Shown here: in pieces, positions 12,154 to 22,900 of the stretch | How positions within the stretch are numbered: the stretch's first letter is position 1 | How the letters are laid out: each line of letters opens with the position of its first letter | Assembly (NCBI RefSeq): GCF_949987515.2 | Contig: NC_082684.1 | Coordinates: forward strand, 119,950,080 to 120,014,079 | DNA from: Delphinus delphis | Lineage: Eukaryota; Chordata; Mammalia; Artiodactyla; Delphinidae | Direction of reading: 5' to 3' | Length of the DNA: 64,000 nt | Notes under the pieces: model-generated | Told to the model about the DNA's origin: nothing | Databases searched by the model: none | The model's input: only the letters and a program-made list of their open reading frames with translations | Position numbers and translations under genes: made by a program

Positions 12154-13242
12154 TTAATTGCAAGCAAACGAATCAGGCAGCAAATGCAAAGGCAACCTAC
12201 AAAATGGGAGAAAATATGTGCAAACCATATATCTGATAAGGGGTTAATATCCAAAATATATAAAGAACTCATATAACTTGATAGCAAAAACAAAAAAAAA
12301 CTGATTAAAAAATGGGCAGAGGATCTGAATAGACATTTTTCCAAAGACATACAGATGGCCAACAGGTAACACTAAAAGATGCTCAACATCATTGATCATC
12401 AGGGAAATTCAAGTCAAAACCACAGTGAGATACCACCTCATACCTATTAGATTGGCTGTTTATCAAAAAGACAAGAAATAACAAGTGTTGGTGAGGATGT
12501 GGAGAAAAGGGAACCCTTGTGGGAATGTAAATTAGTGCAGCCACTATGGAAAACAGTATGAAGGTCCCTTAAAAAAATTAAAACTAGAACTATTATATGA
12601 TCCAGCAATTCCACTTCTGGGTATTTATCCAAAGGAAGTGAAAACACTAACTTGAAAAGATATATACATCCCTATGTTCACTGCAGCATTATCCACAATA
12701 GCCAATACATGGAAGCAACCTAAAGTGTCCATCAATGGATGAATGGATAAAGAAAATGTGATATCTATATATTTATATATCTATAGATATAGATATTATT
12801 GTTCAGCCATAAAAAAAGAACAAAATCTTGCCATTTGTGACAATGTGGATGGACCCTGAGGGCATTATACTAAGTGAAATAAGTCAGATTAAAAAAGACA
12901 AATACCATATGATCTCTTTGATATGTGGAATCTAAAAAAAAACCCAAATTCATGGATACAGAGAACAGACTGGTGCTTACTAGAGGCAGGGGGTGGGGTG
13001 TGGGAAAAATGGTTGAAGGTGGTCAAAAATAAGTAAGTCATGGAATGGAATGTACAGCATGGTGACTATAGTTAACAATATTGTATATTTGAAAGTTGCT
13101 AAGGGAGTAGATCTTAAAAGTTCTCATCACACAAAAAATCTGTAACTATGTGAGAAGATGGATGTTAACTGGACTTATTGTGGTGATCATTTTGCAGTAT
13201 ATACAAATATTGAATCATTATGTTGCTCACCTGAAACTAATG
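12154..13242 (+). mobile_element. L1 3' end, plus orientation
   Basis: Shows the classic order of L1 ORF2 end: aatgggcagaggatctgaat, tggtgaggatgtggagaaa, gattaaaa-type spacer, then 3' UTR ending at ctgaaactaatg. A TATA-type microsatellite is at about 12760-12800. Non-functional. Confidence 0.8.
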
Positions 13243-13299
13243 ACTTTCTCCATCAAGGTTGGGTCCTCCTGAGATACTCTCAGTCTCCCAGCACCACTG

Positions 13300-13450
13300 C
13301 TGTCTTACAGAATGTGTCACAATTGTACTTTAAGTTATCTGTGCAATAATTTGTAACACTCCTGCCTTAAGAGGAGTCTGGTTCATCACTTCTTCCCCAG
13401 CTCCTAGCACAATGCCAGGTACACAGTAGTATTAACAAATATTTATTGAA
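13300..13450 (+). repeat. L2-like LINE 3' end
   Basis: The segment ctcctagcacaatgccagg followed by aaatatttattgaat matches the L2 3' terminus in plus orientation. Confidence 0.4.
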
Positions 13451-14127
13451 TATGTTCATGGCTGAATATTCTGCTTCAGTCAAGTTCTCAGGGATTTATT
13501 AACTTCATTCATTTAGTGTCCATGAGTAGTGTGTATGTCCAAAATAATCCTAAAATCAGTTCCAAAGTTCATTTTAGTACTGTTTTGATCTCAAAAAAAT
13601 TTTTAACTGCTGTGTAATTTTTAACTTATGAATTTTAAAATACAATAAAAATTTCATGTCAATAATTATAAATGCAGTACTATCTATAGCAGGGCTTGAG
13701 TTCTGAGCTCATTCAGTCTTTACTGTGTTACACACCTAACAATGTGCTCGAGCTGCACACGTTGAAGTCACAATAAAGTGCAAATTAAAACTACCCTTGA
13801 GGGAAAAAAATCCCTTAAATTAGCAGAATCAGGGCTACAAGAAGCTCAAGAGCCAGTAGTTAGCTTCCTTTCTTTCAGCATTTTTTTTTGCTGGGACCGT
13901 GAGGTCAAAGCGGAATTTCTCTATCCATCCCCATCCTCCTTTCCTGCCAGGTACTGCTGAACAAAGTTAGGCTAAAAGGCAGATGATGGGACTGCGTGTC
14001 TGATGGCCCTATTTACAACACACAGGTCCCGATCTCCCTGCAGTCCCAAGAATGGTGTCTGCTGTCATCAGGGCATAACCTGCTTACCCTCTCCACCAAT
14101 ACTGCGTGCTTTAAGACACAGCCTCCT

Positions 14128-14262
14128 GGGCAGTGATTCTTGACTTCAGTCACACACTGAACTCTCTGGGGCACTAGGAAAAATGCCTGAGCCCTAGGCA
14201 CCAACTGAATCAGAGTTGCTGCAGTGGGGCTTGAGCATTTTTCCAACGATCAAGTCCGCTTC
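14128..14262 (+). repeat. hAT-type relic (MER20-like)
   Basis: Contains cagtgattcttgac, aatgcctgagccc and ctgaatcagagttgctg, reminiscent of the MER20/Charlie group. Family name uncertain. Confidence 0.35.
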
Positions 14263-15161
14263 CATGCAGGGTATAAACTCAATTCAGGTTGAGTCAGGGT
14301 TTTATGAACTAAAACATCATAAGCGTTGATCATGAATTATTTCATTTATATGTTGTAAAATTAGTGTTTCCATTTGTGTGAATTTGATATCACCTAACTG
14401 AATGGAAAATGAAGTATGTCTGGTGAAATCTAATCAATTTTAACTTGTTAAAAAATATTATGCAATCTAAACTTTTAAATCAATGAAAAGTTATAATTTA
14501 AGAATTATCAAATTTGAGAGCACCAATACAAGAAAGCAACTTAGAATTATCTAGTAGCACATTCTGTGAAAGTGTGGTAATACCATGTTCCCTGGTTGTG
14601 ATATAACTGTATCTGTCAGTAATCTTAAAAATTGTTGCAACCTGACCAAAGGATTTCAAGTGAAAAATAAAAGACCAGAGAAGTGGAAAAGCTAGGAAAA
14701 ATTAGGATTCAACTCAGATACCAGTTTCTGTTAAGCAGCTCATAGACCTTCATGTCTTGGTTGAAGCAGCATTTTGCAAACACACTATCCAAACTGCGTG
14801 GGTGCTGAGGATGCTTTAAGACTGAATGTGTTCTCCATAACTATTCACATATTTATTCATTCCTTTCATTCCTTTTGGAATTCAAAACTGCCTGATTCTA
14901 TAATCAGTAAACGTTATAAAACTGAACTTATAACTTACATTCATACTAGTAAAATACCACTTTTAATAGACTTTTTTACATTGGAGTCCCACTGCTACGA
15001 AAATTTGAAAATCACTGGACCAGGAGATTCCTAAAGCCTCTACGCAATTCCAGAAACCAAGAGTACTAGGGATGTCAGGTAGCAATCCAGGTTCCCAAGA
15101 AGGAAGCAGTAATTATTTACACAGAATGCACAGATAAAGTCTAGAAATTCATGGCATGAGG

Positions 15162-15283
15162 TTTTTTTTTTTGGCCACGCCATGTGGCTTGTGAGATTTT
15201 AGTTTCTCAACCAGGGATCGAACCTGGGCCCTCCGCAGTGACAGTGTGGGAGTCCCAACGACTGGACTGCCAGGGAATTCCCC
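15162..15283 (-). mobile_element. tRNA-derived SINE (CHR-type), short
   Basis: A poly-T start, then ggccacgccatgtggcttg, an internal gatcgaacctgggccc that includes the inverted B-box, and the terminal ccagggaattcc. Minus orientation. Confidence 0.75.
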
Positions 15284-15352
15284 ATAGCACAAATACTGTT
15301 GGAACCGTGTGAAATGTCTGAAGACAAAAAGAGTATGCAAAACTACAGTTGG

Positions 15353-15560
15353 GGTCTTCCCTGGTGGCGCAGTGGTTGAGATTCCGCCTGCCGATGCAGG
15401 GGACACGGGTCCGTGCCCCGGTCCGGGAAGATCCCACATGCCGCGGAGCGGCTGGGCCCGTGAGCCATGGACGCTGAGCCTGCGCGTCCAGAGCCTGTGC
15501 TCCGCAACGGGAGAGGCCACAACAGTGACAGGTCCACGTACCGCCCCCCCCAAAAAAATA
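15353..15560 (+). mobile_element. CHR-type SINE with target-site duplication
   Basis: Starts tcttccctggtggcgcagtg and ends in a short A-run. It is flanked by tacagttgg on both sides (15344-15352 and 15559-15567). The body has the cetacean-like block gccgcggagcggctggg. High CpG content and clear duplications suggest a young copy. It is in opposite orientation to the SINE at 15824-16028. Confidence 0.88.
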
Positions 15561-15823
15561 CAGTTGGTGGTGGTACTGAAGTTGAGGTATTGTAAGTTGT
15601 TTTCCAAACTTTTTGTGATGTTATTTTGTTTTTATAATAAACCAGTAAGAAATCATGGCAGAATTGAAAGATCAGAAGTTGCTAATATGTAATATCATTT
15701 AATATGTCTGAATATAACTGGTTTCTAATTATAATTCAGCTATGTACTTCAAGGAGGAAGGGAAATTTAGAAATTCAAAGTTATGAAATATTGCTGAAAG
15801 TATAAAGATATAAAAAATAGCTT

Positions 15824-16028
15824 ATTTTTATTTATTTATTTTATTTTTTTTTGCTGTATGCGGGCCTCTCCCGTTGTGGAGCACAGGCTCCGGACGCGCA
15901 GGCTCTGCGGCCATGGCTCACGGGCCCAGCTGCTCCACAGCATGTGGGATCTTCCCGGACCGGGGCACGAACCCGCGTCCCCTGCATCGGCAGGCGGACT
16001 CCCAACCACTGCGCCACCAGGGAAGCCC
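15824..16028 (-). mobile_element. CHR-type SINE, minus orientation
   Basis: A T-rich start, then ttgctgtatgcgggcctctc, the inverted tRNA-like head, and the end gcgccaccagggaagccc. It is closely similar to the SINE at 15353-15560 in inverted orientation, with about 260 bases between. Confidence 0.88.
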
Positions 16029-16775
16029 TAATTTTTTAAAAATTGGAAATTATACACCAAAAATATGTAGTAGCCTTCAAAGTAGTTTTTTTATGAAGTT
16101 ACCTCCAAATAGAGTACCTCTGTTCCAGGCTCTTGTTGAAATCCCTTTGGAAACTGCTCGCAGAGTTTTGCACTGTATATTCTTTTGAATATACAGTTAG
16201 ATATGATACTTTCTGGGTGGATTTGGTTTAAAGGAACAGCCAGAAGTAATTAAAAACTTTTCTTGTATAATTTGCAGCCTGGCTTTTAATAATACACAAC
16301 TTTAATTTTTTCTAATCTAAGCAAATGTTTAGCAAGAATGTTCTTTTAAGAATTTGTATTTTCTGAAAAGCCTTACACAGGACAAAGGAAAGAAGTCTTT
16401 AGGGCTCACCAGATGTGAATATTAATTTAATCATCAATCCACAGAATTTCAGTGCCTTCTCTATCATGCATGAGGGTTCTCACTTTATAATACATCTTTT
16501 CATTCCCCTCCCCCTGCAAGTCTTCAAGTTTTCTTCTTAAAAGGGGCTTCTGCTTACAATTTCATCAGTAGACTTGCTGGCCAAACGGGTATATTCTTTA
16601 AAGGAAAAACGGGCACATGTTCACACAGATAATAATTGTGTAGTCCTTCCATTAAAAGTATTTTTGCCTTTTTCTAAACACACACTAATCCTTGACAAGT
16701 CAATTTCTCTTGGACTTCCTTCTTCCTCTCTGGAGATTCCTTCTCAGACACGCTTGCTGGACCCCTTTCCTTCTA

Positions 16776-17079
16776 CAGTCATTTCTGGGTATGAGACTGG
16801 TTCTGGACCCCTCCGGGATACCAAAATCAGTGGATGCTCAAGTCCCTTACATAAAATGGCATTGTATTTGCATAGAACCTATGCACATCCTCCCTTATAC
16901 TTTAAATCATCTCGTACTTACAATACCTAATACAACATAAATGGTATATAAATAGTTGCTAAGCTGGTGGCAAGTTCAAGTTTTGGTTTTTGGAACTTTC
17001 TGGAATGTTTTTCTTTTTACAAATATTTTTGATCTGAGGTTGGTTGAACGTGGAACCCTTGAATACAGAGGGTTGACTG
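16776..17079 (+). mobile_element. MER2/Tigger-type non-autonomous DNA transposon
   Basis: Flanked by TA on both sides, with ends cagtcatttctgg and agggttgactg forming imperfect inverted repeats. Internal blocks gataccaaaatcagtggatg, gctcaagtccctta and gatctgaggttggttgaa match the MER2-like consensus. No transposase is present. Confidence 0.75.
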
Positions 17080-17094
17080 TAGTCCCTTAAACGT

Positions 17095-17880
17095 TTCAGG
17101 GACTTTCAATGTCTTCAATTAATATCTACATGCTAACAACTCAGAACCCACAGTTAGGTCTAGCTCTCTTCTGGGCTCCACACTCATGTATCTAAATGCC
17201 AGTGGAGAGCTGTACTCGGAGTTTCCACAGCACCTTCAATACAAACTCAACTCAGTCTATGGCCTCTCAAACTTGCCATCTCAGTGTACGGCACCTGTAT
17301 CTCACAGTCACCCAAGTGAGAAACCTGGCTATGTTCCTGGACCCTTCCTAACCTCACTTCTCTCTATCCTCACTGCCACTGTTACAGTACACCACTCCTA
17401 CCCTGGACAACCACAACAGAGTCCGTGCTAAGCGGCTGTTTCTTCGCCCACCCTACACCAACTTCTTTCTGAAAGACATCTCAACTTTCATTCGGATAAA
17501 GTCCAAATCCTTGAACATGGCTTAGCATGTCCTTTGAGATCTGGCTCTTGGGGTCTTCTCACCTCTGTGCCCCACAAACTTAGCTCCAGGCTTTCTCTGA
17601 GGGCCTCAGAAACTCTGTGCACTTTAAGGATTCCCAAGCTTTCCTTGGCCCATTCTTTCTAAATCACACTCAACCATTTCCCTCCCACTCTCAACCTTCA
17701 ACTAGGAAACCTCCAGTCTTGGGGAGCCCTCCACATATCCAAGTCAGGATTAGAGGGCCCTGCCAAGTGCTCCCTCAGCCTATACACAGTATTTCTCTCA
17801 CTGAATTGTCCATAACTATTTTCTAGTTTGGTTCCCCTATGCTTGACTACGAGCTTCCCTGGGCAGGCCTGAACCCAGTT
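17095..17880 (+). repeat. L2-like LINE fragment
   Basis: Contains the order found in L2 ORF2 ends: aacaactcagaacccacag, gtctatggcctctc, cacccaagtgagaaacctgg, ggataaagtccaaatcctt, acatggcttagcatg. Degraded. Confidence 0.5.
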
Positions 17881-18129
17881 TGCCCACCTAAGCCAATAAG
17901 TAGCTCATGTAGAAGGCACCAAAACTAGTATTCTTGATAAATGAATGATAATGTACAATAAAATACGAGGATATCAATTTAAAGTGTTTGCAGTGACCCC
18001 ATCTGCCACAAAACATCTTAATATATTTTATTAAACAAAAACAGCTGATACGTTGAAATGCATACTTCCTTTATACAATTAGGCCTTTCTTTGAGGACAT
18101 CGGTGGTAGTCAAACGTCTGGTGTACTGG

Positions 18130-18745
18130 GTGGCTTAGTTTAAGATAATGTCAACTACTGCCTGGATTACTGCAACAGTCTTTCACATTTGCCTTAACCT
18201 CACTCCCCGCTGCAGTCTTCTCCACTGAGCAGCCAGTGATCTTTTCAAAACATAAACAGATACGATAACTTTCCGACCACCCGCTACAAGGTCTTGCAAG
18301 ATCCGCAGCCTGTCGCACCCCCCCTCCCCCACCCTCAACTTCATTACTAACCATGCTCCCTCTTACGCTGCTTGACTACCTGGCCTTCTTTCTTGCAGCT
18401 CCTGTCAACAGCAAAGATTATTCCAGCGTCAGAAGCTTTGCCCTTTTGATGTCTCTGCCTGAAAAATTCTTCCCTCAGTTCTTGGCATGGCTAGCTCTTC
18501 CTCACTCAGATCGATACTCAAATGTCACTTCCTCAGAGACCTTTCCTATCTAAAATAGCCATCGCGCCCTAGCCAATCTCGATCCCATTATTCTGCTTTT
18601 CTTTACATAACCTATCCCTATCTGATAAATAATTTTGTGTTTGTCGGTCTCTCTGTTAAAGTGACGAGGGCAAATGATTGCATCTATCCTATCTCGTTCA
18701 CCGTTGTCTCCCTAACGGCTAGAACAGTGACCGGAGGGTAAATAC
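18130..18745 (+). repeat. L2-like LINE 3' fragment
   Basis: Contains actgcctggattactgcaac, gcagccagtgatcttttcaa and a late L2 3' block (gtgacgagggcaaatgattg to cggctagaacagtgac). It ends just upstream of the CpG island. Confidence 0.55.
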
Positions 18746-19131
18746 CGGCTAAACGAAAAAAATGCACTTAATAAACACGTCCATCTCCCATACTTTCCAC
18801 TCTTTTCCCTTTCATTCACAGGAATTCGTGAGGGTCGCTGTTCTGGCAGGAAAGCCCTTGAAGCGTTACCGTCACCCCACAGAGAGTCCTCTTTGCCACG
18901 ATAGGCGAGGCACGCCCAGCCTGGGAGCTAGCGGAGCCTCAGGGACCGAGAGAGGAGCCCAGGACCCGGCAGTCGCGTCTAAAAAGCTCTGAGGAGAGCG
19001 GCGGGACAAGGCGCCCCTCTCCTGGCTTCCTGGGGACTGACGCCTCCGCAATCCTAAGCCCTGGAACAGCCTCTCAGTCGGCCGCACACACGCCTCCCCC
19101 GCCGCCGAGGTCAGCGGCTGCGCCCACTTAC

Positions 19132-19250
19132 CTGCCAGGGATCTGACTCAAGCCACTCTGCTTTTGCACCGCCATTCGAGCAAACCCCGGCCCCTACCGA
19201 GACACCGTAGTTCACGGAAAGTACAAGGCGTTTCCTCTTCCGCATGCGCA
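19132..19250 (-). other. LINS1: LINS1 candidate first (leader) exon
   Basis: A strong donor, CAG|gtaagt, occurs on the minus strand with the last exon base at 19132. The upstream boundary is the unknown transcription start, given here arbitrarily near the NRF1 site. Joined to the acceptor at 3852, its frame runs on into the LINS1 CDS without a stop. A minus-strand ATG lies at 19245-19243. Confidence 0.55.
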
Positions 19251-19599
19251 GAGGACCTGTTCGACCTACAGTGTTTCTTAGCAACCGCTTCGAGTCCATC
19301 CGCCAGGGGCGGAGCAGCGGAAGCCACGGGGAGGGGGAAGTGACTGAGGCCAATCGGAGACGAGTCCTAACCTCGATCGGCACGCCTCCTCTTATTGTCG
19401 CGAATGCACAGGCGGCTTTACGGCAGGCTAGGGGTGGGTGCTGCTGGGGTAAGGAGGAGGGAAGGAAGCAACCAACCAACCAAGTCGCCTCCACCCCCCA
19501 CCCCCACCCACCCCGGACCTAGTTTACGGCTCCGGACTCAGGCTCCAGTGCGGCCGCTGATTGGCTGCTGAAGGCTTGGTCCCATCCCAGTGACCCCAA

Positions 19600-19987
19600 A
19601 GTGCTGGAGGGAGGGGGCGGGGGTGGATCAGTGCAAAGTGCATCCCGAAAGCCCCCTGCCTGGATCCCCCGCGGCTGGCACTTCGGACCCTGAATGACCT
19701 GGGACCTCGCTGCCCCGAGACCTCCTGTGTCCCCTCGTAGCTGGGAGCCTCCGGCCCGGAGCGCGGCAGCCCCCTGCTCCGAGCCCTCAGACGGGCACTG
19801 CCCCCCCCACCCGAGCCGGGACTTCCTCCCTGCACCCCTGCCCCGAGGCTGCCCGGCGGCCAGGACCGCCGCCTCCAGTCTTTTCGGCAGTCTGGATGCT
19901 AGCCGGGCTGGGGCCGTGAGGCATCGAGGAGGATCAAGAACACCCGTGTCCGGCCCTGCCTGGGCTGTTTCTTCAATGGAGAAGTTG
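19600..19987 (+). other. ASB7: ASB7 candidate first (leader) exon
   Basis: Ends at donor TTG|gtgagt (19988), the best donor on this strand in the island. The start is approximate. Other possible donors are gtaaag at 20041 and gtaata at 20306; the latter would close a 95-base exon 20211-20305 preceded by a good acceptor, tgatttccag. ATGs at 19694 and 19976 open a frame that reads through the 19988 donor into the next exon. Confidence 0.4.
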
Positions 19988-22900
19988 GTGAGTGTGGAGG
20001 AGGCTGAAAGAAAGAAGAGAAGCAGCAGCTGAGGAGACAGGTAAAGTCAGTTACCTCCCCTGAGGGGAAGGGGGCTAGCCTGGGAGGGAGGAGAATCACT
20101 GCTTCTTCCTGCTTGCCTTTTACCAGTCTCTTCCTCTGCTCCCCCTTCCTCAGAGCCCCCTCCTCCTCGCCCCAGGGGTACTGCACCACTCACAGGTTTC
20201 TGATTTCCAGGTTTGAGCTGGCTAGGGGAGGCGAGAGAGCAGGAACGGGGCTGCCCACCCACCAGAGAAGCAGCAGAGAGCCTCTGACCAGCATCCTCCA
20301 TAAAGGTAATAAGCCAGCCCTCCCCTCCCCCACTGTTTATTCCTGGCCCCAACTCATTAAGCCGTGCTTTATTTTCAGGATGGTTACCTGGGAATGCAAC
20401 CCTTTCCTGGCTCCCAGTTTCCCAGCAAAAACAAAAACACTGTCCGTGCCCCAATCCTTAACATTTTAATAACTTTTCTTTCCCAGGAACATGTTTTCCC
20501 CCTTTCTCTCTGTACAGTGTGTTTCCGTGTTTTGCTTTATCTTTTGGTGCACTGTACCATTTACCCAGCTCAGAGACTTTGAGACCTTTTTGTAGCTCCC
20601 CCTGACCCTCTTACTCTCATAGGAATTCCTCAGTTCCTTGTTAATGGCTTGTTAGTTCTGAATGACTCTGCTTTTCAGTTAAACCACAATTTTCTGTTTT
20701 CCCCTGTCCTTTCCTATCATCTTTCCTCTACCTCCATCAGAAAATCTTTTGAGTTACCTAACTGACAGGGGTTTGGTAGAGGATGGTACAGTAATACCTT
20801 GAAATTTGTAAGTTTCAGAAAATAATGTGACTTTTTTTTCTCTAGTAAAAAGTGAATCTGTGTACCTTAGTAGTATGAATGGTATGAAAGCAATACTCCC
20901 TCCCGAAGCACTTATGTATAATTAATTCTTTGAGCTTTTGTGTGTTTCTGTGTGACAGATGTGGATGGGCTCTGAAACTCTTATAAAAAGATAAATCGTA
21001 TTTGTTATACCTCATTTTCTAATACTTATAAAACTTTACAGAATGTCTTGTTAATCATTTGACAGTCAGGAATTTTAAAACAAAAGAATGTTTTGGTGTG
21101 TTTAGAATCTAGGGTTTTATTTTGGCACTCTTCATAAGATTTCTCATTTCAAAACCTTTACAGAGAATTTGTTAAATTGAAATTTAAGCATCTAATTCAT
21201 GTGATCACATTTCTGCTGCTGTATTTCGTTGCTGCTTCTGAAAATGCACTAAAGGTAGGTTTAGGACATTCATGTAAGTCCTAAAGAGGGGATGTGAACA
21301 GGGAAATTATGTAAGAGTTAATTCAGAAATTAGCCAAATGAATAGCTTCTCCAACATCCAATAGCAGGAGTATAAAGTGACTTGTTAATCTCAGAGTTAT
21401 TTTAATATCTCAGATTGTTTAGGGAATTTTAGGTACAAAGAAGTACTTAAAATAGCAGAAGTTGTTAGGAAATCTTTGACTTACTCTGTTCTACTGGACT
21501 TTCTGCCTTCCAGAAAAGGAAATTAATGTCTTTCCTGATTCTTCTAATTGTCAAGGTACAGCTAAAGAGACTTTTAAGGGGCTCTGAGGGTTTGCATATT
21601 CTTGAAACCTGGAACTGGACACCAAAATGAGAGCGTATGCTACTGAATGGGATTTAAAATCAGTATCTACCAATGACTATTACACAGTGAGCATTTAGGG
21701 CACCCTTTGTATGTATATGTAGGGTCCACTTCATTTCAGTAAAAGCTAGGTAGAATGCGTCTTTCATTATTTAAATATGTGAATCACTAGAGAAATGCCT
21801 AATGATTCCTTTAGAACTTTTAAAAAATGCTAAAATACTTGAAATATGTTTTTAAGGTAAAAATGAATTATGTATTTTTTATTCAGGCCTTCTCAGTTAA
21901 ATATATTTCTGCTTTAGATTGAACTCTAGCATGTTTTCATTTCTGAGGGATATTATCACCTGTGCTGAGTCAAGTATGTAAGGTAAAGAGAGGAACACTG
22001 CTTTCCTCTGGTTTCCAGTGAGTTCATTCTCATTGCTTAAATAATGTTTCGTTGATCCTCTCAGCTTTTAATGATTTTTCTAAGATTACAGAATATATAT
22101 AAATTGTCAGCATCTGTTCTTAATATTAGCATGATTGAGAGTATTTGGTCTAGGTTATGCCAGTCATGTAAAATATTTAATTTAGTACTTCGTTACCAAC
22201 ATCGCCAGTTAGGTAGTTTATCTTTTTCAATCTGGTAGTTAACTTTGTGTTAATTCTGTTGTCGGTCACATTGTTTTGAAAGGAAAAAAAATTTTAAATA
22301 CCCAATTTTTTTGGTAACCAAGTAAGATTTATGGTCACATAGGAAGAATCACTGATTTTAATTGAAGTGTTGTATTTTGAGTATGCTATGGCCAGTATTT
22401 ATTTTCTTCATACCTAAAGTGGTGCCATTCACAATTATGACACGTACAATATCTCTTTATTTGATAACACAGAAGTACATACTGTCCCTAAAAAGTCTAA
22501 AGTCAGGTAGTTTCTATAAGCATATCTAATACGTGACTTTTAGCCTTTCATTTCATTCTCAACAGAAGGCATGCCTTATGTGGAATGCTTGTCTCATTTC
22601 TTACAAACTTAGGTACCGACATGAGGTTGCTAAGGTGGTAATGCCAGACATGGGTTAATGAGATAAGATTGACAAGACTTCATCATTTATAATACTTGTG
22701 ATTTATGCTTTGAATTGGGTCTGGGTAAGTGAATTACGAAATTTCCTCTATTGCCTTGTCCACGTTTCATGAAATTTGTTGGTCTTTCTGTTAGAACTTA
22801 GGAAACTTATAGATTAAGTCTTGCATGATAATAACTCCTTATGTTATTTGGAGGCCCAGTAATTTGAAGGGATACCCTCACTTGTTTTGGAACATAAACA

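Larger units (their letters stand above)
3853..19131 (-). other. LINS1 first intron (about 15.3 kb)
   Basis: Lies between the donor of the candidate non-coding exon 1 (gtaagt at 19131) and the acceptor at 3853-3854. It holds the repeats listed separately. The stretches 4290-7170, 9862-10975 and 13456-15160 show no gene and mostly no repeat I can name. A further non-coding exon inside the intron cannot be excluded. Confidence 0.6.
18900..20060. promoter_or_regulatory. CpG-island bidirectional promoter of LINS1 and ASB7
   Basis: GC- and CpG-rich DNA between the divergent LINS1 and ASB7 leaders; flanking introns are AT-rich. Sites seen: NRF1-type cgcatgcgca at 19241-19250; X-box-like gtttcttagcaac at 19273-19285; ETS-type cggaag at 19318-19323; CCAAT at 19350-19354 and its inverse attgg at 19560-19564; Sp1-type gggggcggggg at 19613-19623. 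No TATA box is evident. This is a typical broad, TATA-less housekeeping promoter. Transcription starts cannot be placed from sequence. Confidence 0.8.

Noticed and set aside
11720..13242. Single L1 with 5' inversion (twin priming)
   Set aside because: Both halves contain the same 3' UTR, whereas twin priming gives non-overlapping segments.
15149..15692. Long ORFs on both strands (for example 152 codons minus, 127 codons plus)
   Set aside because: They lie inside two GC-rich CHR-type SINEs; the frames come from the repeat.
19111..19494. 127-codon minus-strand ORF in the CpG island as a separate gene
   Set aside because: It crosses the LINS1 exon 1 donor and owes its length to GC-rich composition; only its exon 1 part is discussed as a LINS1 leader.
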